DNA from: Uloborus plumipes
Lineage: Eukaryota; Arthropoda; Arachnida; Araneae; Uloboridae
Length of the DNA: 64,000 bases
NCBI GenBank assembly: GCA_038373865.1
Contig: JAXGGA010002340.1
Location: 1-64,000, forward strand
Reading direction: 5' to 3'
The position numbers and the translations under genes were made by a program. The notes under the pieces were generated by a model. The model was not told where the DNA came from and ran no database searches. It was given only the letters and a program-made list of their open reading frames with translations. Positions 35,546-46,710 of this stretch are shown here, in pieces. The number at the start of each line of letters is the position of its first letter. Within the stretch, counting starts at the first letter, position 1.

Positions 35546-37221
35546 GTACTCGATGCTACAATGGAATTTTATTTTTCGATTATTGATCTATATGTCTAAA
35601 ATTTTGTGTACTTTTATATTTACTAGATGTAAAAGAATTTTAAAAAAAATTGGTCCAAAAACAATGAATACTTTTTTTGAAATTTAAAAAAAAAAAAAAA
35701 AAAAAAAATAATGAAATACCAAATTTTAAATTGCTCCATGCATCACAATATTTATTGGATTATAACTAAACTTTAGAAATACATTAATATACTCTATAGT
35801 TATATAACTTCATGGATGAATTTTAGTCATTACAGTTCTGTAAAATTAGAAATTCGACATTTTTATTGTTAAAGTTAGCTTATTTACTGAAAAATTAATA
35901 TACATTTCCATTTTCAGCCATCTCTTATAAACCATATCATAAAGCATTATATGTAATGCATAAATTTATGCAATCATGCCTAATTAATGATTAGAAATTA
36001 AGTAGAAATTTAAAGTTTGAAACAAAATTGTGACGCATGGAACAATTTGAAATTTGGGAATTTTCGTTGCAAAAAGTTTTAAAATTTTCATTTCAAAAAA
36101 AGTATTTATTGTTTTTCCCCAATTTTTTTTAATGATTTTATATGTAGTAAATATACAAGCACACAAAGTTTTAGAAATATAGACCAAAGCTTGGAAAAAA
36201 AAATTGTGTCCACTGTAGCTTTAAAAGCAGCTGATTTTATAATCCAATGATTGGCGGTTACTGCATGTTAAAAAAAAGTATTCCTTCTTTTTTAAGAGCT
36301 TACTGGAGACAAAGAATCGAAACAATGCAAAACGCATTGAGAAGTTTCAAAAAATCAATGCCCAAAACATTTTGAGCAAAGCTTCAGATTTTATGGATTC
36401 CTAACAGATAATCAGTAGCATTTAAAATTTTAAGGATGACAGTAATTCGAGAGTTCTTAACATTAATTCAAAAAACGAATTGAAGACTCTTGAAACAAGA
36501 CTTAAAGAGTTTTTACTCGTCTATAAAAATGGCTCTGTAAGTCCCAACACAACTGTGTCTCTCTCACACACACATCACGAAAAAATACATTAAAGTTTCA
36601 GTTATTTTCTTTGAGAACATTACGATTTCCAATGTAAAAATAACTTCATAAATAAAACATAGCGTACACGATAAATAAGGGTACTAAAATACATCTGACA
36701 TTTGTTATAATAATACTATCTTCCTCTTGAATAGAACAAAATGTGATGCGTGTCGAACCAGGACATTTGGCCGGAAGGTTCTAATACGTTTTATTTGATA
36801 AGGAGGCGTTTTGTCGAGTTTTTTAATACCTGCGTGAGCGGCATTTGGACGTTACTTGCATATCAAATGGCCCCAGCGATAGATGCTACTTGGAAAAACA
36901 AAAGCCACGAAAAAATTTATGTCGTCAGAATTGCTTCAGATATAAAACCAAAACTGTGATGCCTGCTTTCGTGCAATACTCGACATGAAAACTAATTAAT
37001 CTGTACAAGTTATAGTACATAAAATTATTCTGTGAAATTACATTACATGAAACAGACAACATATCCGCGTCGTGACTTTCTGAAACGATAAAAGAACTTG
37101 TTTGTAAACAGTCTTTAATAGGTGGATTATGTGTGGCTTGTACGTAAAAGTCTTGCAGAGAAAGTTAGAGAATACGTGTTTTCATAACATTTTAAGGGAC
37201 AATAACTAAATTATAGTTTAA
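35546..37221. other. No recognisable feature
   Basis: Mostly AT-rich with an A-run at 35687-35709. 36730-36960 is more balanced in composition but shows no recognisable protein. Confidence 0.5.
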
Positions 37222-37440
37222 AAAAGATAAAAAAAAGTTTTTAGAGTTAAACCATAAAGCTTTAAACCATGATGTATTCTAACTTAACAAAAAAAGAAAT
37301 ACATGAAATATAGTTGAGCTTTTAGTATTAACAGTAGTATTAAGTATATTATTTTTATATTTGCAAAGAACGTGAATTTTATCTTTTATTCAGAGTTACA
37401 TACATACAAATCCACATGTGAAACTAATAAAAGCGTATTA
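37222..37440 (-). repeat. Dispersed repeat family E, copy 3 (reverse)
   Basis: The complement reads ACGCTTTTATTAGTTTCACA, then ATGTATGTAACTCTGAATAA and AGATAAAATTCACGTTC. It faces the forward copy at 38398, so the pair forms inverted repeats around ~960 bp holding MITE F and a SINE. Confidence 0.75.
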
Positions 37441-37470
37441 AAAACATCGGATTTTGTTGTTGTTAAAGTT

Positions 37471-37646
37471 CTCTTATACCAGAAAGCAACTTAACTTGAC
37501 ACTAAACGTCACTACGCGCGGAGCCAATAAAAGCTCAGAAGCAGTGAAGGATCTCCTCTAATTCGCCTTTGACGTTTTATCTAGCTCGTTTTTGATTGGC
37601 TGACGTCACGACGCCAGTGTTAAGAAACCTTGCGGCGTAGTATAGT
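37471..37646. mobile_element. MITE family F, copy 2
   Basis: It shares with 7975-8163 the blocks GCAACTTAACTTGACACT, GGAGCCAATAAAAGCTC, ATCTCCTCTAATTCGCC, GACGTTTTATCT and GTGTTAAGAAACCTTGC, ending GTAGTATAGTT. Confidence 0.72.
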
Positions 37647-37664
37647 TAAACTCTTTGGAAAAGT

Positions 37665-37842
37665 TTGATGCTGTTGCCTCGAGAGGGGCGTATTTCTATA
37701 TCTTATTTGCAGACAAGGCAACCCAAGAAAGATTTATGGCGGTAGAGATGAAAAGGGTACTCAAAGCACATGGTAGGAATCGAACCCAGGACCTTCTGTA
37801 CTATGCGCAGGCAAGCACGACCACTAGGCCAGCATGGGACTT
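37665..37842 (-). mobile_element. tRNA-derived SINE, family C
   Basis: On the minus strand: A box TGGCCTAGTGGT, B box GGTTCGATTCC (both match the polymerase III consensus), then a body ACCATGTGCTTTGAGTACCC ... CTTTCTTGGGTTGCCTTGTC. Stems of a real tRNA do not form. It lies between MITE F copy 2 and the inverted family-E copies. Confidence 0.78.
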
Positions 37843-38397
37843 AAAAAATATATTTACAGTGAATCAAAATAATTTACGTTTAAAAAATTTAAATTCCCAT
37901 CTAGCTCTTGTAGCTGTTTAGAATAGTCGAAAGAAATATTTTCCTTGAACCAAAATTCCGCCGATTTTTTGAAATTGAATATGTCTTGTTTTCCATTGAC
38001 TTTTTGAGTGTCTTCCTATGTTTTTTTTTCCGGTTGCCACTTTTTAAAACTATATTGCTATTACCATAATTTGTTCCCAACTTTTCAACTACATATGCTA
38101 TCGGATAGCTAAATAATTTCCATGTTTTCTAGAATCGTTCACATAGTTTGAATAAAAAATTTCTGGATACTTCCAGCCGTTTTGACTAATTTCTTAGAAT
38201 TTTTTTACTCATTTCCTGTAACTTCCTAGATTTAACGATTCCTCACACTTCGCAATAAACCTTAATTTTTTTACAAGCATCATTAATTCCCCACCTATTT
38301 ACTGAATATCTATATAGCTCGAAAATGACTTCCTGAGAGAGCATTTTTGTATTTCCCACAGTTTTCTATATCAGCTATTTGAATGCATTTTTTTTTT

Positions 38398-38962
38398 CAT
38401 ACGCTTTTATTAGTTTCACATGTGAGTATGCATGTATGTAACTCTGAATAAAAGATAAAATTCGCGTTCTTTATGAATATAAATGGAATATATTTAATAA
38501 TATTATTAATACTAAAGGCTAAACTACATTACATGCTGATGTATTTTAGTGTTTCAGTTGTTTGTATGTAACTCTGAATATATGATGAAATTCACGTTCT
38601 TTGCAAATACAAAAGTTTGTTTGTTTGTTTCAAATGGGGCTGCGTTTAGCTTCATGCCATTTGCAGACCTAGTGCATTCCCCAAAGCGGCATCCACTCTT
38701 TCATGCGGCACCACCATCGGTGGGATACCATTGCCACAAGTATTTTTGACGCCCAGTTTCTCCAAATACAAAAGTAATATACAAAAGTAATATATTTAAT
38801 ACTATTATAGTTACTAAAGGTTTAACCATATTACGTGTTGATGCATTAGAAGTGCATGCAAACTGAGCAGATATTCAATAGTTTTGAAACTTCTTTTTGG
38901 TTTGATTACTTTAAAAGCGTATTTTTTAGTTTTTTTAAGCTATTTAGGATTATTTAGAGTAT
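38398..38962 (+). repeat. Dispersed repeat family E, copy 4 (dimer with an insertion)
   Basis: It starts ATACGCTTTTATTAGTTTCA and has two central blocks like the 7037 copy. The second block is interrupted at 38617-38762 by a short retroposon flanked by a 13-bp direct repeat. Confidence 0.78.
38617..38762 (-). mobile_element. Short SINE-like retroposon with TTTG-type tail
   Basis: A 146-bp insert in a family-E repeat, bounded by CAAATACAAAAGT at 38604-38616 and 38763-38775, a perfect 13-bp target duplication. On the minus strand it ends in (CAAA)n, as many SINEs and LINE-derived pieces do. No tRNA-like boxes are visible in it, so it may be 5'-truncated. GC content is higher than its host. Confidence 0.75.
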
Positions 38963-39486
38963 GTTTTTCCTACAAAATTTTAAGTATCTTTACTACTTTC
39001 TTTTTAAACAACTTGTTTTTCCATCTATGCTTTTATTTCTAATTTCATTTTTTTAATGCCGTTTTTGTTTCTCCAGCTAAATTAATATTTTCTTAACTTT
39101 GACAATTTCTCCCCCTCCCAGCAACTGTATCTGTTCAATCAAAACCTATCCCCCATCTCGACTTTTCTGAATATTCGCATTACTCCAACGTTTTCATTCC
39201 CTTTGCAAATTTTTAAAGCCACTATTAGTCCTATTGTCCCCTACAGTCCTGTAAATAAGCACCACTGGTCATATTTTTAAGGAGACTAAATTGTATTTAT
39301 AGCTTCCATGATTGTTTAGCTACGTTGTGAATTCTGAAGTCTGCAAACAAGTTGAGGCTATTTCTTTTTTTCTGATTTGAATATCCACCCTGTTACATGA
39401 AATTGCAGATATAATAAAATTTAGAGTCATTATTTAATCTTATCTAGTAATTACCTTTTCTTTATGATTAGAGCTATTTTTAAGGA
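38963..39486. other. No recognisable feature
   Basis: AT-rich non-coding sequence. Confidence 0.55.
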
Positions 39487-40177
39487 CTAGTTGCCCACAT
39501 TGTAATGTGGAGTTTTCAAAAAAAAAAAAATAAAATAAATTCTTCATAAAATACCTCTGTAAAAATGTGATACTTCATTGAACACAAATTAACGGATAAT
39601 CAATTAAAAGTGATTCTCAGGTGGAAATTATTAAAACTGATTTTAAAAAAATCAAAAGCGGTGGACATGATTAAACCTTTTTTTTTTTTTGAGAATGACC
39701 CTTACTTACAATGACTAATGTAATGTGAAACAAATTAGAAGTAGTAACAGCAGTGTTTCGAAAACCTTTCACGGCATTTTTTCAATAGAAACGCCATGTC
39801 TAACCAAGAAACCATTACGACAGTGAATAATGGGAGGGTGGGGGCGTTAAACTGCTAGCGTATCGAAGACCGTGGGAAACGGATTTCAGGATGTAAGAAT
39901 TGTTTTCTTTCGTGTTCCCGTTATCGAAATATAAAGTCTTAAAGCCTGTTAATTTAATTTTTTTTTGAAGTCGTTAAATTTACCGTATGTTGGTGAGTAA
40001 TGAAAGACACCTTTCTCACGCTATACAGAACGATGTTTTAACGGTCATGCCTCAAGTCATGTCATCAGTTTGCTGCTTATACTTTAAATGTGACTCTTTT
40101 CTTAACACTTTAACCTTAAATCACAAAATCTGTGCTCAGTGTAAATAATTTTTAAGTAAAAAAATATCCTATATAAA

Positions 40178-40225
<48 letters not shown>
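39487..40225 (-). mobile_element. Probable Helitron (3' end clear, 5' end tentative)
   Basis: On the minus strand the 3' end shows a hairpin CCACATTACAATGTGG followed by GCAACTAG and a T, as Helitrons end. The 5' end could be the TCTATATATATA found in complement near 40225, which borders a TA microsatellite. Since such a microsatellite gives this motif by chance, the 5' limit is uncertain. Confidence 0.5.
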
Positions 40226-40249
40226 TATAGATATATATATATATATATG
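40179..40249. repeat. (GT)n/(TA)n/(GATATA)n microsatellite
   Basis: TGTGTGTG followed by ~20 TA units and GATATA variants. Confidence 0.95.
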
Positions 40250-40880
40250 AATGTACATTATTTTTACCAACTGCTCCCACTCTCCGTATACGAAGCAATA
40301 ACTTACCCAGTTAAATTTAGAAATTTTTAGTTGTTTCTGAAATTTGTCGTTTTTGCATTTTTGCATTTATAACATTTATAACGTTACTTCAAGTCTTTTT
40401 TTAATCGTTGTTGTTATTTACACTGACTTCCTGCACGCCCGAGGACGGACTTCATATATAAATACCTAATATTTAGAATACATTTAATGCTCTACCAGCA
40501 GTTATACGCTGATTGAATGTAGAACATCTTATTTTCACATTTTTACCTATATATGGGCGATTCTCTGTAAATTCGTCATTTTTCACACGAAATCTGTCCG
40601 GGCACGGTTTTTTGAAATGTTCGTATAATTATAATACTATTGCTCAGAAAATGAATCTATTACTTTGGTTTGAAAGAAGGCAAATTGAAGTTTGTGTTTC
40701 TCTGATAAATCATGATAGGGGGCAAGTCCTAAGCCTAGTATAACTAGGCAGGGGCCTGTGCCAGGTGACTGTGTTTTTGCTCTTTGTACTTTGTTGCATA
40801 ATATCTGCAAAACTATTGGAACATAATTAGTTACGAGACTACCTATAAATTTAGGCACAAATCGTGGACATAATAACTAA

Positions 40881-41976
40881 TCTATATATATAAAAATGAC
40901 GGTGTTCGTTTGTCTGTTTGTACGTTTGTAACCGCTGGACAGAAGCCCCCGCAGCACCTACAGACCTGAAACTTGGCTCAAAAATTCGAACGTACCCCGC
41001 CCTCGTGCACCTCGAACGCCAAATTTTTAATTTCGAATTAGTTCTTTTTTAATTAACTAATTTAGGTATATTTCGCCTAATTAAGGGGCAAAATATTCCT
41101 CCTCCCCTTAACGTTATATATCGTTGGAAAGGATTTTTTTTTCTAAAAAAGAAAAGTTTTGTCACGATAATTAGAACGTTCGATATTAATTATTCAAATT
41201 TGCTCAGTTTCCAAGGCTTAGCTGGATGCTTTAAAATATAACACTAGATCCATTTTCTGGACAAACTATTGTTTTGCCACTGAAGTTACATGGTGGATTA
41301 AATTTGATTGTCGAAAAGCATCAACGATCAATGGAAATTGTTTACGATTACATTTTACTACCCAGATTTTAACGAATTATGCTAAAAACAGCAGGAAACT
41401 GTTTCCCCATTAAGTTAATTCAAATATTTAGGTGTTTTGTTTGTCAACATTGTGTTATGCGGTTGCAGTTAAAAAGTACAACCAGTTCTGAAGTAAAAAT
41501 TTTGATTTTTTTTTAAATTACTTCTGCATGATTTAGAACCTAATAATCAAATATTTTCAGTGTCATATTATTCTTTTTGGGTTTATTTTCGGACATAAAC
41601 TCGATTACTCATGGATTAAAAAAAAAAAAAAAAGATAGAAAAACAATTTATTTGAAATTCTGAGAAATTGACTTTTAAATTGGCAACATCACATCGAATC
41701 AGCTCCTCTATTTCTGTACCTCAGAACCAGACTAACGTAAGTCCATTTTCGGTTATCGCAATTCTATCCTAATTTTAATGTTTTCGGTAGTTTAATGCCT
41801 TTCTGATTTATTTGGCGACATGTGTAAACTCCAACTTTTACTGGAATTTAAATTGCTGTGAAGTAAATTTGAATAAAAGAAAATAACTATTTTACTCCAG
41901 AGTGTTCGTCGCATTTTTAATTTATTCAAGGGCCTTTACATTTATTGCACGGGCAGCGCCGTGCGGGTACTGCTAG
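40881..41976 (+). mobile_element. Non-autonomous Helitron, ~1.1 kb
   Basis: It begins TCTATATATATAAAAATGAC after an A and continues GTGTTCGTTTGTCTGTTTGT, a common Helitron 5' pattern. It ends with the hairpin GCACGGGCAGCGCCGTGC and GGGTACTGCTAG. No Rep/helicase frame is present. The same 3' end recurs at 46525 and 46710. This first CTAG is followed by C rather than T, while the last one (46710) is followed by T. The mobilised unit may therefore have been the whole 40881-46710 stretch. Confidence 0.85.
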
Positions 41977-41987
41977 CTACTACTATA

Positions 41988-42052
41988 ATAATTTTAGTTC
42001 AGAGGGGTCGGAGGGAATTTAAATTTATTCAGTTGAATTCCTCAAAATTTGG
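41988..42052 (+). mobile_element. Truncated Helitron 3' sub-terminal segment
   Basis: ATAATAATTTTAGTTCAGAG then GAGGGAATTTAAATTTATTC aligns with the sequence just upstream of the Helitron end at 46525 (ATAATAATTTTACTTTAGAG, GAGTGAATTAAACTTTATTT), but it lacks the hairpin and CTAG. It is therefore broken off by what follows. Confidence 0.6.
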
Positions 42053-42056
42053 TGTT

Positions 42057-42336
42057 ACCAAAAATGTCAGAATGGAACTATTATTGTTAAAAAATTAGCG
42101 ATGGCTATCAGCTACTCTTCGTATTTGGCGTGGTAAAGTTTGGCAACAATAGGGATAGTTACGAAACCTCCCAGCCAGTGAAACACTTCTTTCTCCAAAT
42201 TAAAGAAAAAGAAAACGCTCTGTGAAGGAACAGTAGTTGTTTGCAGTCTAAAAAGTATTTTATTGCATGTTTAAAACATGTATATAATGCCGCCAAACCT
42301 AAATTTTTAATAGTTCCATTCTGACATTTTCGGTAA
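42057..42336. repeat. Short inverted-repeat unit next to the palindrome
   Basis: AAAATGTCAGAATGGAACTA (42062) is matched in complement by TAGTTCCATTCTGACATTTT (42311). The loop holds the block described next. Possibly another small element. Confidence 0.65.
42112..42172 (+). repeat. Flanking direct repeat R, left copy
   Basis: TACTCTTCGTATTTGGCG, GTAAAGTTTGGCAACAAT and AAACCTCCCAGCCAG also occur at 45980-46045 in the same direction, on the other side of the 3.6-kb palindrome. Confidence 0.85.
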
Positions 42337-44119
42337 GGGCCATGCTCCACATCAGCGTAAAACGCGACCGAAACTGAAGGCAGAAACTGAAAATCCGGGT
42401 ACTTTCCTTTTTACACGGCGTAATCACGGCGTAATAGAGGACCGAAAAATTTTGCATTTTTAATTTATCCAACAGCCAATAGAAATTCATCGTGAGATGT
42501 AAACATTTCTAGCCTTGGCGGCCGCCATTGCTATACTGCATGAACGAAAGTGCATTTGGTAAATATTCAAAAGGAGAAGTGAGAAAATACCCATTACTTA
42601 ATGACAAAAAATCAAGTGAAAAAGCAAAATGGGGGGCAACTAGCGAAAGGCTTAAAATAAGCTTTCAGTTGAGGCTTTTAAAGTCCACTATCTCGTTATA
42701 TGTAATCATGTCAACAATTCCTGTCCTTTGCGAGATTTTTATTATTTTATTCAAAACTCGGCGGGATTACGGGAGTCGAGTTTCTTGGCGAGATTCGAAA
42801 TAATGGTGCTTCGGCTGCTTTACATTGTAATGGAACTTACAATTTATGACATGCTTTGCTAAGTTATTGATTGCTTGGCGAGATTGGAAATATATGTTTA
42901 ATTCCGCTCGTGTATTTGCTTATTTTAATTGAGCTTTAAAAAAAAAGATTTGACCTTTGGCTGAGTTATGGATCGCTTGGCGATAATAAAACTAGCTAAT
43001 GTTGTGTAATAAAGTTTTAGTGAAATGTTTTATGTTTTGATAAATACTTCCATTTTTAAATATAGCAAATTTTTCAAGATTAGCGATTCATTAAAGAGTG
43101 TGTAGGTTATTTTACGTATTAAAGATTTTTTTAAATTTATTTAAGTTATGGCTTACGTGTTTTATTTTTGACGGCGTATTCAAAAAATATATAAATGCTT
43201 CATGGCTTTGAGGGTCTAATTTATTTGGCAAAGTAAGTAGGCACTGATATTTTTTTTAGGTACAATAACAGTCATAATTTTGAAAACTCAATACGACCCC
43301 GAAATATAGCGTTGCTATAAATTCATTTCGCAGAATATATAGTATAATTGCGAACGGTACGGAAACATTGTCTACGCGTTTACTCAAAAATATTAGCACC
43401 AAAGCCATTGCAAAATGTCCATTAAAATGTAAAAACTCAAAACAACAAATAATATATTCAACCATCAAATCAAGTTTCATGGCATCGTGCTGCATTTGCT
43501 GTATTTTTCGCTAAAACATCTATTCAACACTCCGAAGCTTTTTTTTTATCACCTCTAATGCTTAGTATGCTTTCTTCAACAGCAAAAAAAAAAAAGCTAT
43601 TTTTTTCTTGAAATTAAAAAAAAAAAAAACAACTTTTAAGATTTAAACAATAGAAAATAAATGCAATGCTTGGCGAAATTCACAAAAAATACTTGAATGG
43701 GAATTTTATAGCCAGTTTGGTTTGTTTCCGCTAAATATATCCGTTTAAAGTGAAAATAAAAAACCGCCAAGTAAAACAAACAGGACTTGGATCATAACAA
43801 GCTGAATCATGATGGGTAATTCCATGCCAACTAAATTAAATAACTATTAAAACTCGGTTATTTGTTGCCAATCTTTCACCCAATCATATAATTTCGAATA
43901 CTGCTTCATAATGAGGTATTTTTCCTATTTGTTATCTAAATATCAAATATCCAATGAAAATGCAAGGATTATTCCATCAGATGGCGCTTTTTTCTGCGCA
44001 GAAAAAAAATTCTGCCCAAGTGGAGCACGCGTCCGACCGAAAAGCGACCGAAACCGAAAAAGGAAAATTTTACGCTTCTGCCCAATTTTTCTGCTTTACG
44101 TCGATGTGGAGCAGGGCCC
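42337..44119 (+). mobile_element. PIF/Harbinger-like non-autonomous element, left arm (1783 bp)
   Basis: It begins GGGCCATGCTCCACATCAGC, and the complement of its other end is GGGCCCTGCTCCACATCGAC, so it is a complete TIR element by itself. TAA flanks it on both sides (42334-42336, 44120-44122). The TWA target duplication and GGGC-type ends are those of PIF/Harbinger. It carries ACGCGACCGAAACTGAAGGC-like sub-terminal motifs at both ends and no transposase frame. Its GC-rich spot TTGGCGGCCGCCATTGC (42515) might be captured host sequence. Confidence 0.8.
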
Positions 44120-44122
44120 TAA

Positions 44123-44186
44123 GGGCCCTGCTCCACATCGACGTAAATCGTCGTAAATCGACGTAAATCGATGTGGAGCAGGGCCC
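44123..44186. mobile_element. 64-bp mini-element made of two TIRs
   Basis: It starts GGGCCCTGCTCCACATCGAC and ends with the inverse complement of that sequence, with only GTAAATCGTCGTAAATCGAC between. TAA lies on either side (44120-44122, 44187-44189). It is the shortest conceivable internal-deletion derivative of the flanking family and sits at the exact centre of the palindrome. Confidence 0.85.
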
Positions 44187-44189
44187 TAA

Positions 44190-45961
44190 GGGCCCTGCTC
44201 CACATCGACGTAAAGCAGAAAAATTGGGCAGAAGCGTAAAATTTTCCTTTTTCGGTTTCGGTCGCTTTTCGGTCGGACGCGTGCTCCACTTGGGCAGAAT
44301 TTTTTTTCTGCGCAGAAAAAAGCGCCATCTGACGGAATAATCCTTACATTTTCATTGGATATTTGATATTTAGATAACAAATAGGAAAAATACCTCATTA
44401 TGAAGCATTATTCGAAATTATATGATTGGGTGAAAGATTGGCAACAAATAACCGAGTTTTAATAGTTATTTAATTTAGTTGGCATGGAATTACCCATCAT
44501 GGTTCAGCTTGTTATGAGCCAAGTTCTGTTTTTTTTACTTGGCGGTTTTTTATTTTCACTTTAAACGGATATATTTAGCAGAAACAAACCAAACTGGCTC
44601 TAAAATTCTCATTAAAGTATTTTTTGTGAATTTCGCTAAGCATTGCATTTATTTTCTATTGTTTAAATTTTAAAAGTTTTTTTTTTATTTCAAGAAAAAA
44701 AATAGCTTTTTTTTTTTTTGCTGTTGAAGAAAGCATACTAAGCATTAGAGGTGGTAAAAAAAAAAGCTTCGGAGTGTTGAGTAGATGTTTTGGCGAAAAA
44801 TACAGCAAATACAGCACGATGCCATGAAACTTGATTTGATGGTTGAATATATTATTTGTTGTTTTGAGTTTTTGCATTTTAATGGACATTTTGCAATGGC
44901 TTTGGAATATTTTTGAGTAAACGCGTAGACAACGTTTCCGTACCGTTCGCAATTATACTATATATTCTGTGAAATGAATTTATAGCAACGCTATATTTCG
45001 GGGTCGTATTGAGTTTTCAAAATTATGACTGTTATTGTACCTAAAAAAATATCAGTGCCTACTTACTTTGCCAAATAAATTAGACCCTCAAAGCCATGAA
45101 GCATTTATATATTTTTTGAATACGCCGTCAAAAATAAAACACGTAAGCCATAACTTAAATAAATTTAAAAAAATCTTTAATACGTAAAATAACCTACACA
45201 CTCTTTAATGAATCACTAATCTTGAAAAATTTGCTATATTTAAAAATGGAAGTATTTATCAAAACACAAAACATTTCACTAAAACTTTATTACACAACAT
45301 TAGCTAGTTTTGTTATCGCCAAGCGATCTATAACTCAGCCAAAGGTCAAATCTTTTTTTTTAAAGCTCAATTAAAATAAGCAAATACACGAGCGGAATTA
45401 AACATATATTTCCAATCTCGCCAAGCAATCAATAACTTAGCAAAGCATGTCATAAATTGTAAGTTCTATTACAATGTAAAGCAGCCGAAGCACCATTATT
45501 TCGAATCTCGCCAAGAAAGTAGACTTCCGTAATCCCGCCGAGTTTTGAATAAAATAATAAAAATCTCGCAAAGGACAGGAATTGTTGACATGATTACATG
45601 TAACGAGATAGTGGACTTTAAAAGCCTCAACTGAAAGCTTATTTTAAGCCTTTCGCTAGTTGCCCCCATTTTGCTTTTTCACTTGATTTTTTGTCATTAA
45701 GTAATGGATATTTTCTCACTTCTCCTTTTGAATATTTACCAAATGCACTTTCGTTAATGCAGTATAGCAATGGCGGCCGCCAAGGCTAGAAATGTTTACA
45801 TCTCACGATGAATTTCTATTGGCTGTTGGATAAATTAAAAATGCAAAATTTTTCGGTCCTCTATTACGCCGTGATTACGCCGCGTAAAAAGGAAAGTACC
45901 CGGATTTTCAGTTTCTGCCTTCAGTTTCGGTCGCGTTTTACGCTGATGTGGAGCATGGCCC
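44190..45961 (-). mobile_element. PIF/Harbinger-like non-autonomous element, right arm (1772 bp, inverted)
   Basis: This is the reverse complement of 42337-44119 across its whole length with scattered substitutions and small indels. Examples are GTGCATTTGGTAAATATTCA, CGCCAAGCGATC versus GATCGCTTGGCG, and the CGAAAACGCGT region. It ends GGAGCATGGCCC followed by TAA (45962-45964). Matching frames in the two arms (for example about 43911-44156 and 44186-44398) are simply mirror images. Confidence 0.82.
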
Positions 45962-45979
45962 TAACACCGCTATGAAGTT

Positions 45980-46045
45980 ACTCTTCGTATTTGGCGTCGT
46001 AAAGTTTGGCAACAATCTGGAAATTTACCAAACCTCCCAGCCAGG
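45980..46045 (+). repeat. Flanking direct repeat R, right copy
   Basis: Same blocks as 42112-42172 with a few substitutions. The pair brackets the palindrome plus the inverted-repeat unit, which suggests local duplication accompanied the insertions. Confidence 0.85.
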
Positions 46046-46189
46046 GAAATCTTGCTTATTTGAGGGTTACTGTTATAGATTGTATTCACTTCAAAGAGAT
46101 GGTGCGAAAGACATTATATTTCTTGCCTTTTAATGTTCACATTAAAATCATGGAAGAATGGTTGAGGCTGAGCTACCTGACACAATCGG

Positions 46190-46525
46190 TTCCCTATGTT
46201 ATTAAATTTAAATTTGGCGACCAATTTTACATTGAAATTATGGTTAAAACGGTGGATTATGTTAAACTTCAAGGGCAAAATTGCTGTGTTCGTTGAGAGT
46301 TTTCGAAAATCTTGCCACTACAGTTATCTCAAAAGTTCCATTGAAACGTTTATTTGGCGAATTGATTTAAACTTTAATATGACTTTTAGTGGAATTCAAA
46401 AGGTTGGGGAGCACATTTGAATCAAATATAATAATTTTACTTTAGAGGGTTAGAGTGAATTAAACTTTATTTAGTTAACTTCCTTTACATTTGTTGCACG
46501 GGCATCGCCGTGCGGGTACTGCTAG
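46190..46525 (+). mobile_element. Helitron 3' portion, second end
   Basis: It ends TTGCACGGGCATCGCCGTGC then GGGTACTGCTAG. It shares GTGAATTAAACTTTATTTAG with the next end and with 41988. No 5' end of its own precedes it. Confidence 0.82.
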
Positions 46526-46544
46526 AGGTACTGCTCTTAGCACT

Positions 46545-46710
46545 ACAATTGTGTCAAAAGTTCCATTGAAACGTAAAAATTTCGCTAAAAATAAATAAGT
46601 TCGTCACACAAACACACACGAAAAGAAGAAATGTCTTGAGTGAGTTAAACTTTATTTAGTTAACTTCCTTTGCATTTATTGCACGGGCATCGCCGTGCGG
46701 GTACTGCTAG
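46545..46710 (+). mobile_element. Helitron 3' portion, third end (in tandem)
   Basis: It repeats TCAAAAGTTCCATTGAAACG and GTTAAACTTTATTTAGTTAA from the previous copy and ends ATTGCACGGGCATCGCCGTG, CGGGTACTGCTAG, followed by T. Tandem 3' ends of this kind are known for Helitrons that read through or re-insert next to each other. Confidence 0.82.

Larger units (their letters stand above)
42337..45961. repeat. 3.6-kb near-perfect palindrome
   Basis: The two ~1.78-kb arms lie head to head around a 64-bp centre. A transcript through it would fold into a long double-stranded RNA. The arms differ by a low level of substitutions, so it is not an exact mirror. Confidence 0.9.

Noticed and set aside
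42528..44400. Frames in the palindrome as transposase
   Set aside because: They occur as mirror copies in both arms, are short, and show no DDE or Myb/SANT-like motif I can defend.
42337..45961. Palindrome as pure assembly artefact
   Set aside because: The arms differ by scattered substitutions and indels and each junction carries TAA, which a simple mirrored misassembly would not produce. It still deserves long-read confirmation.
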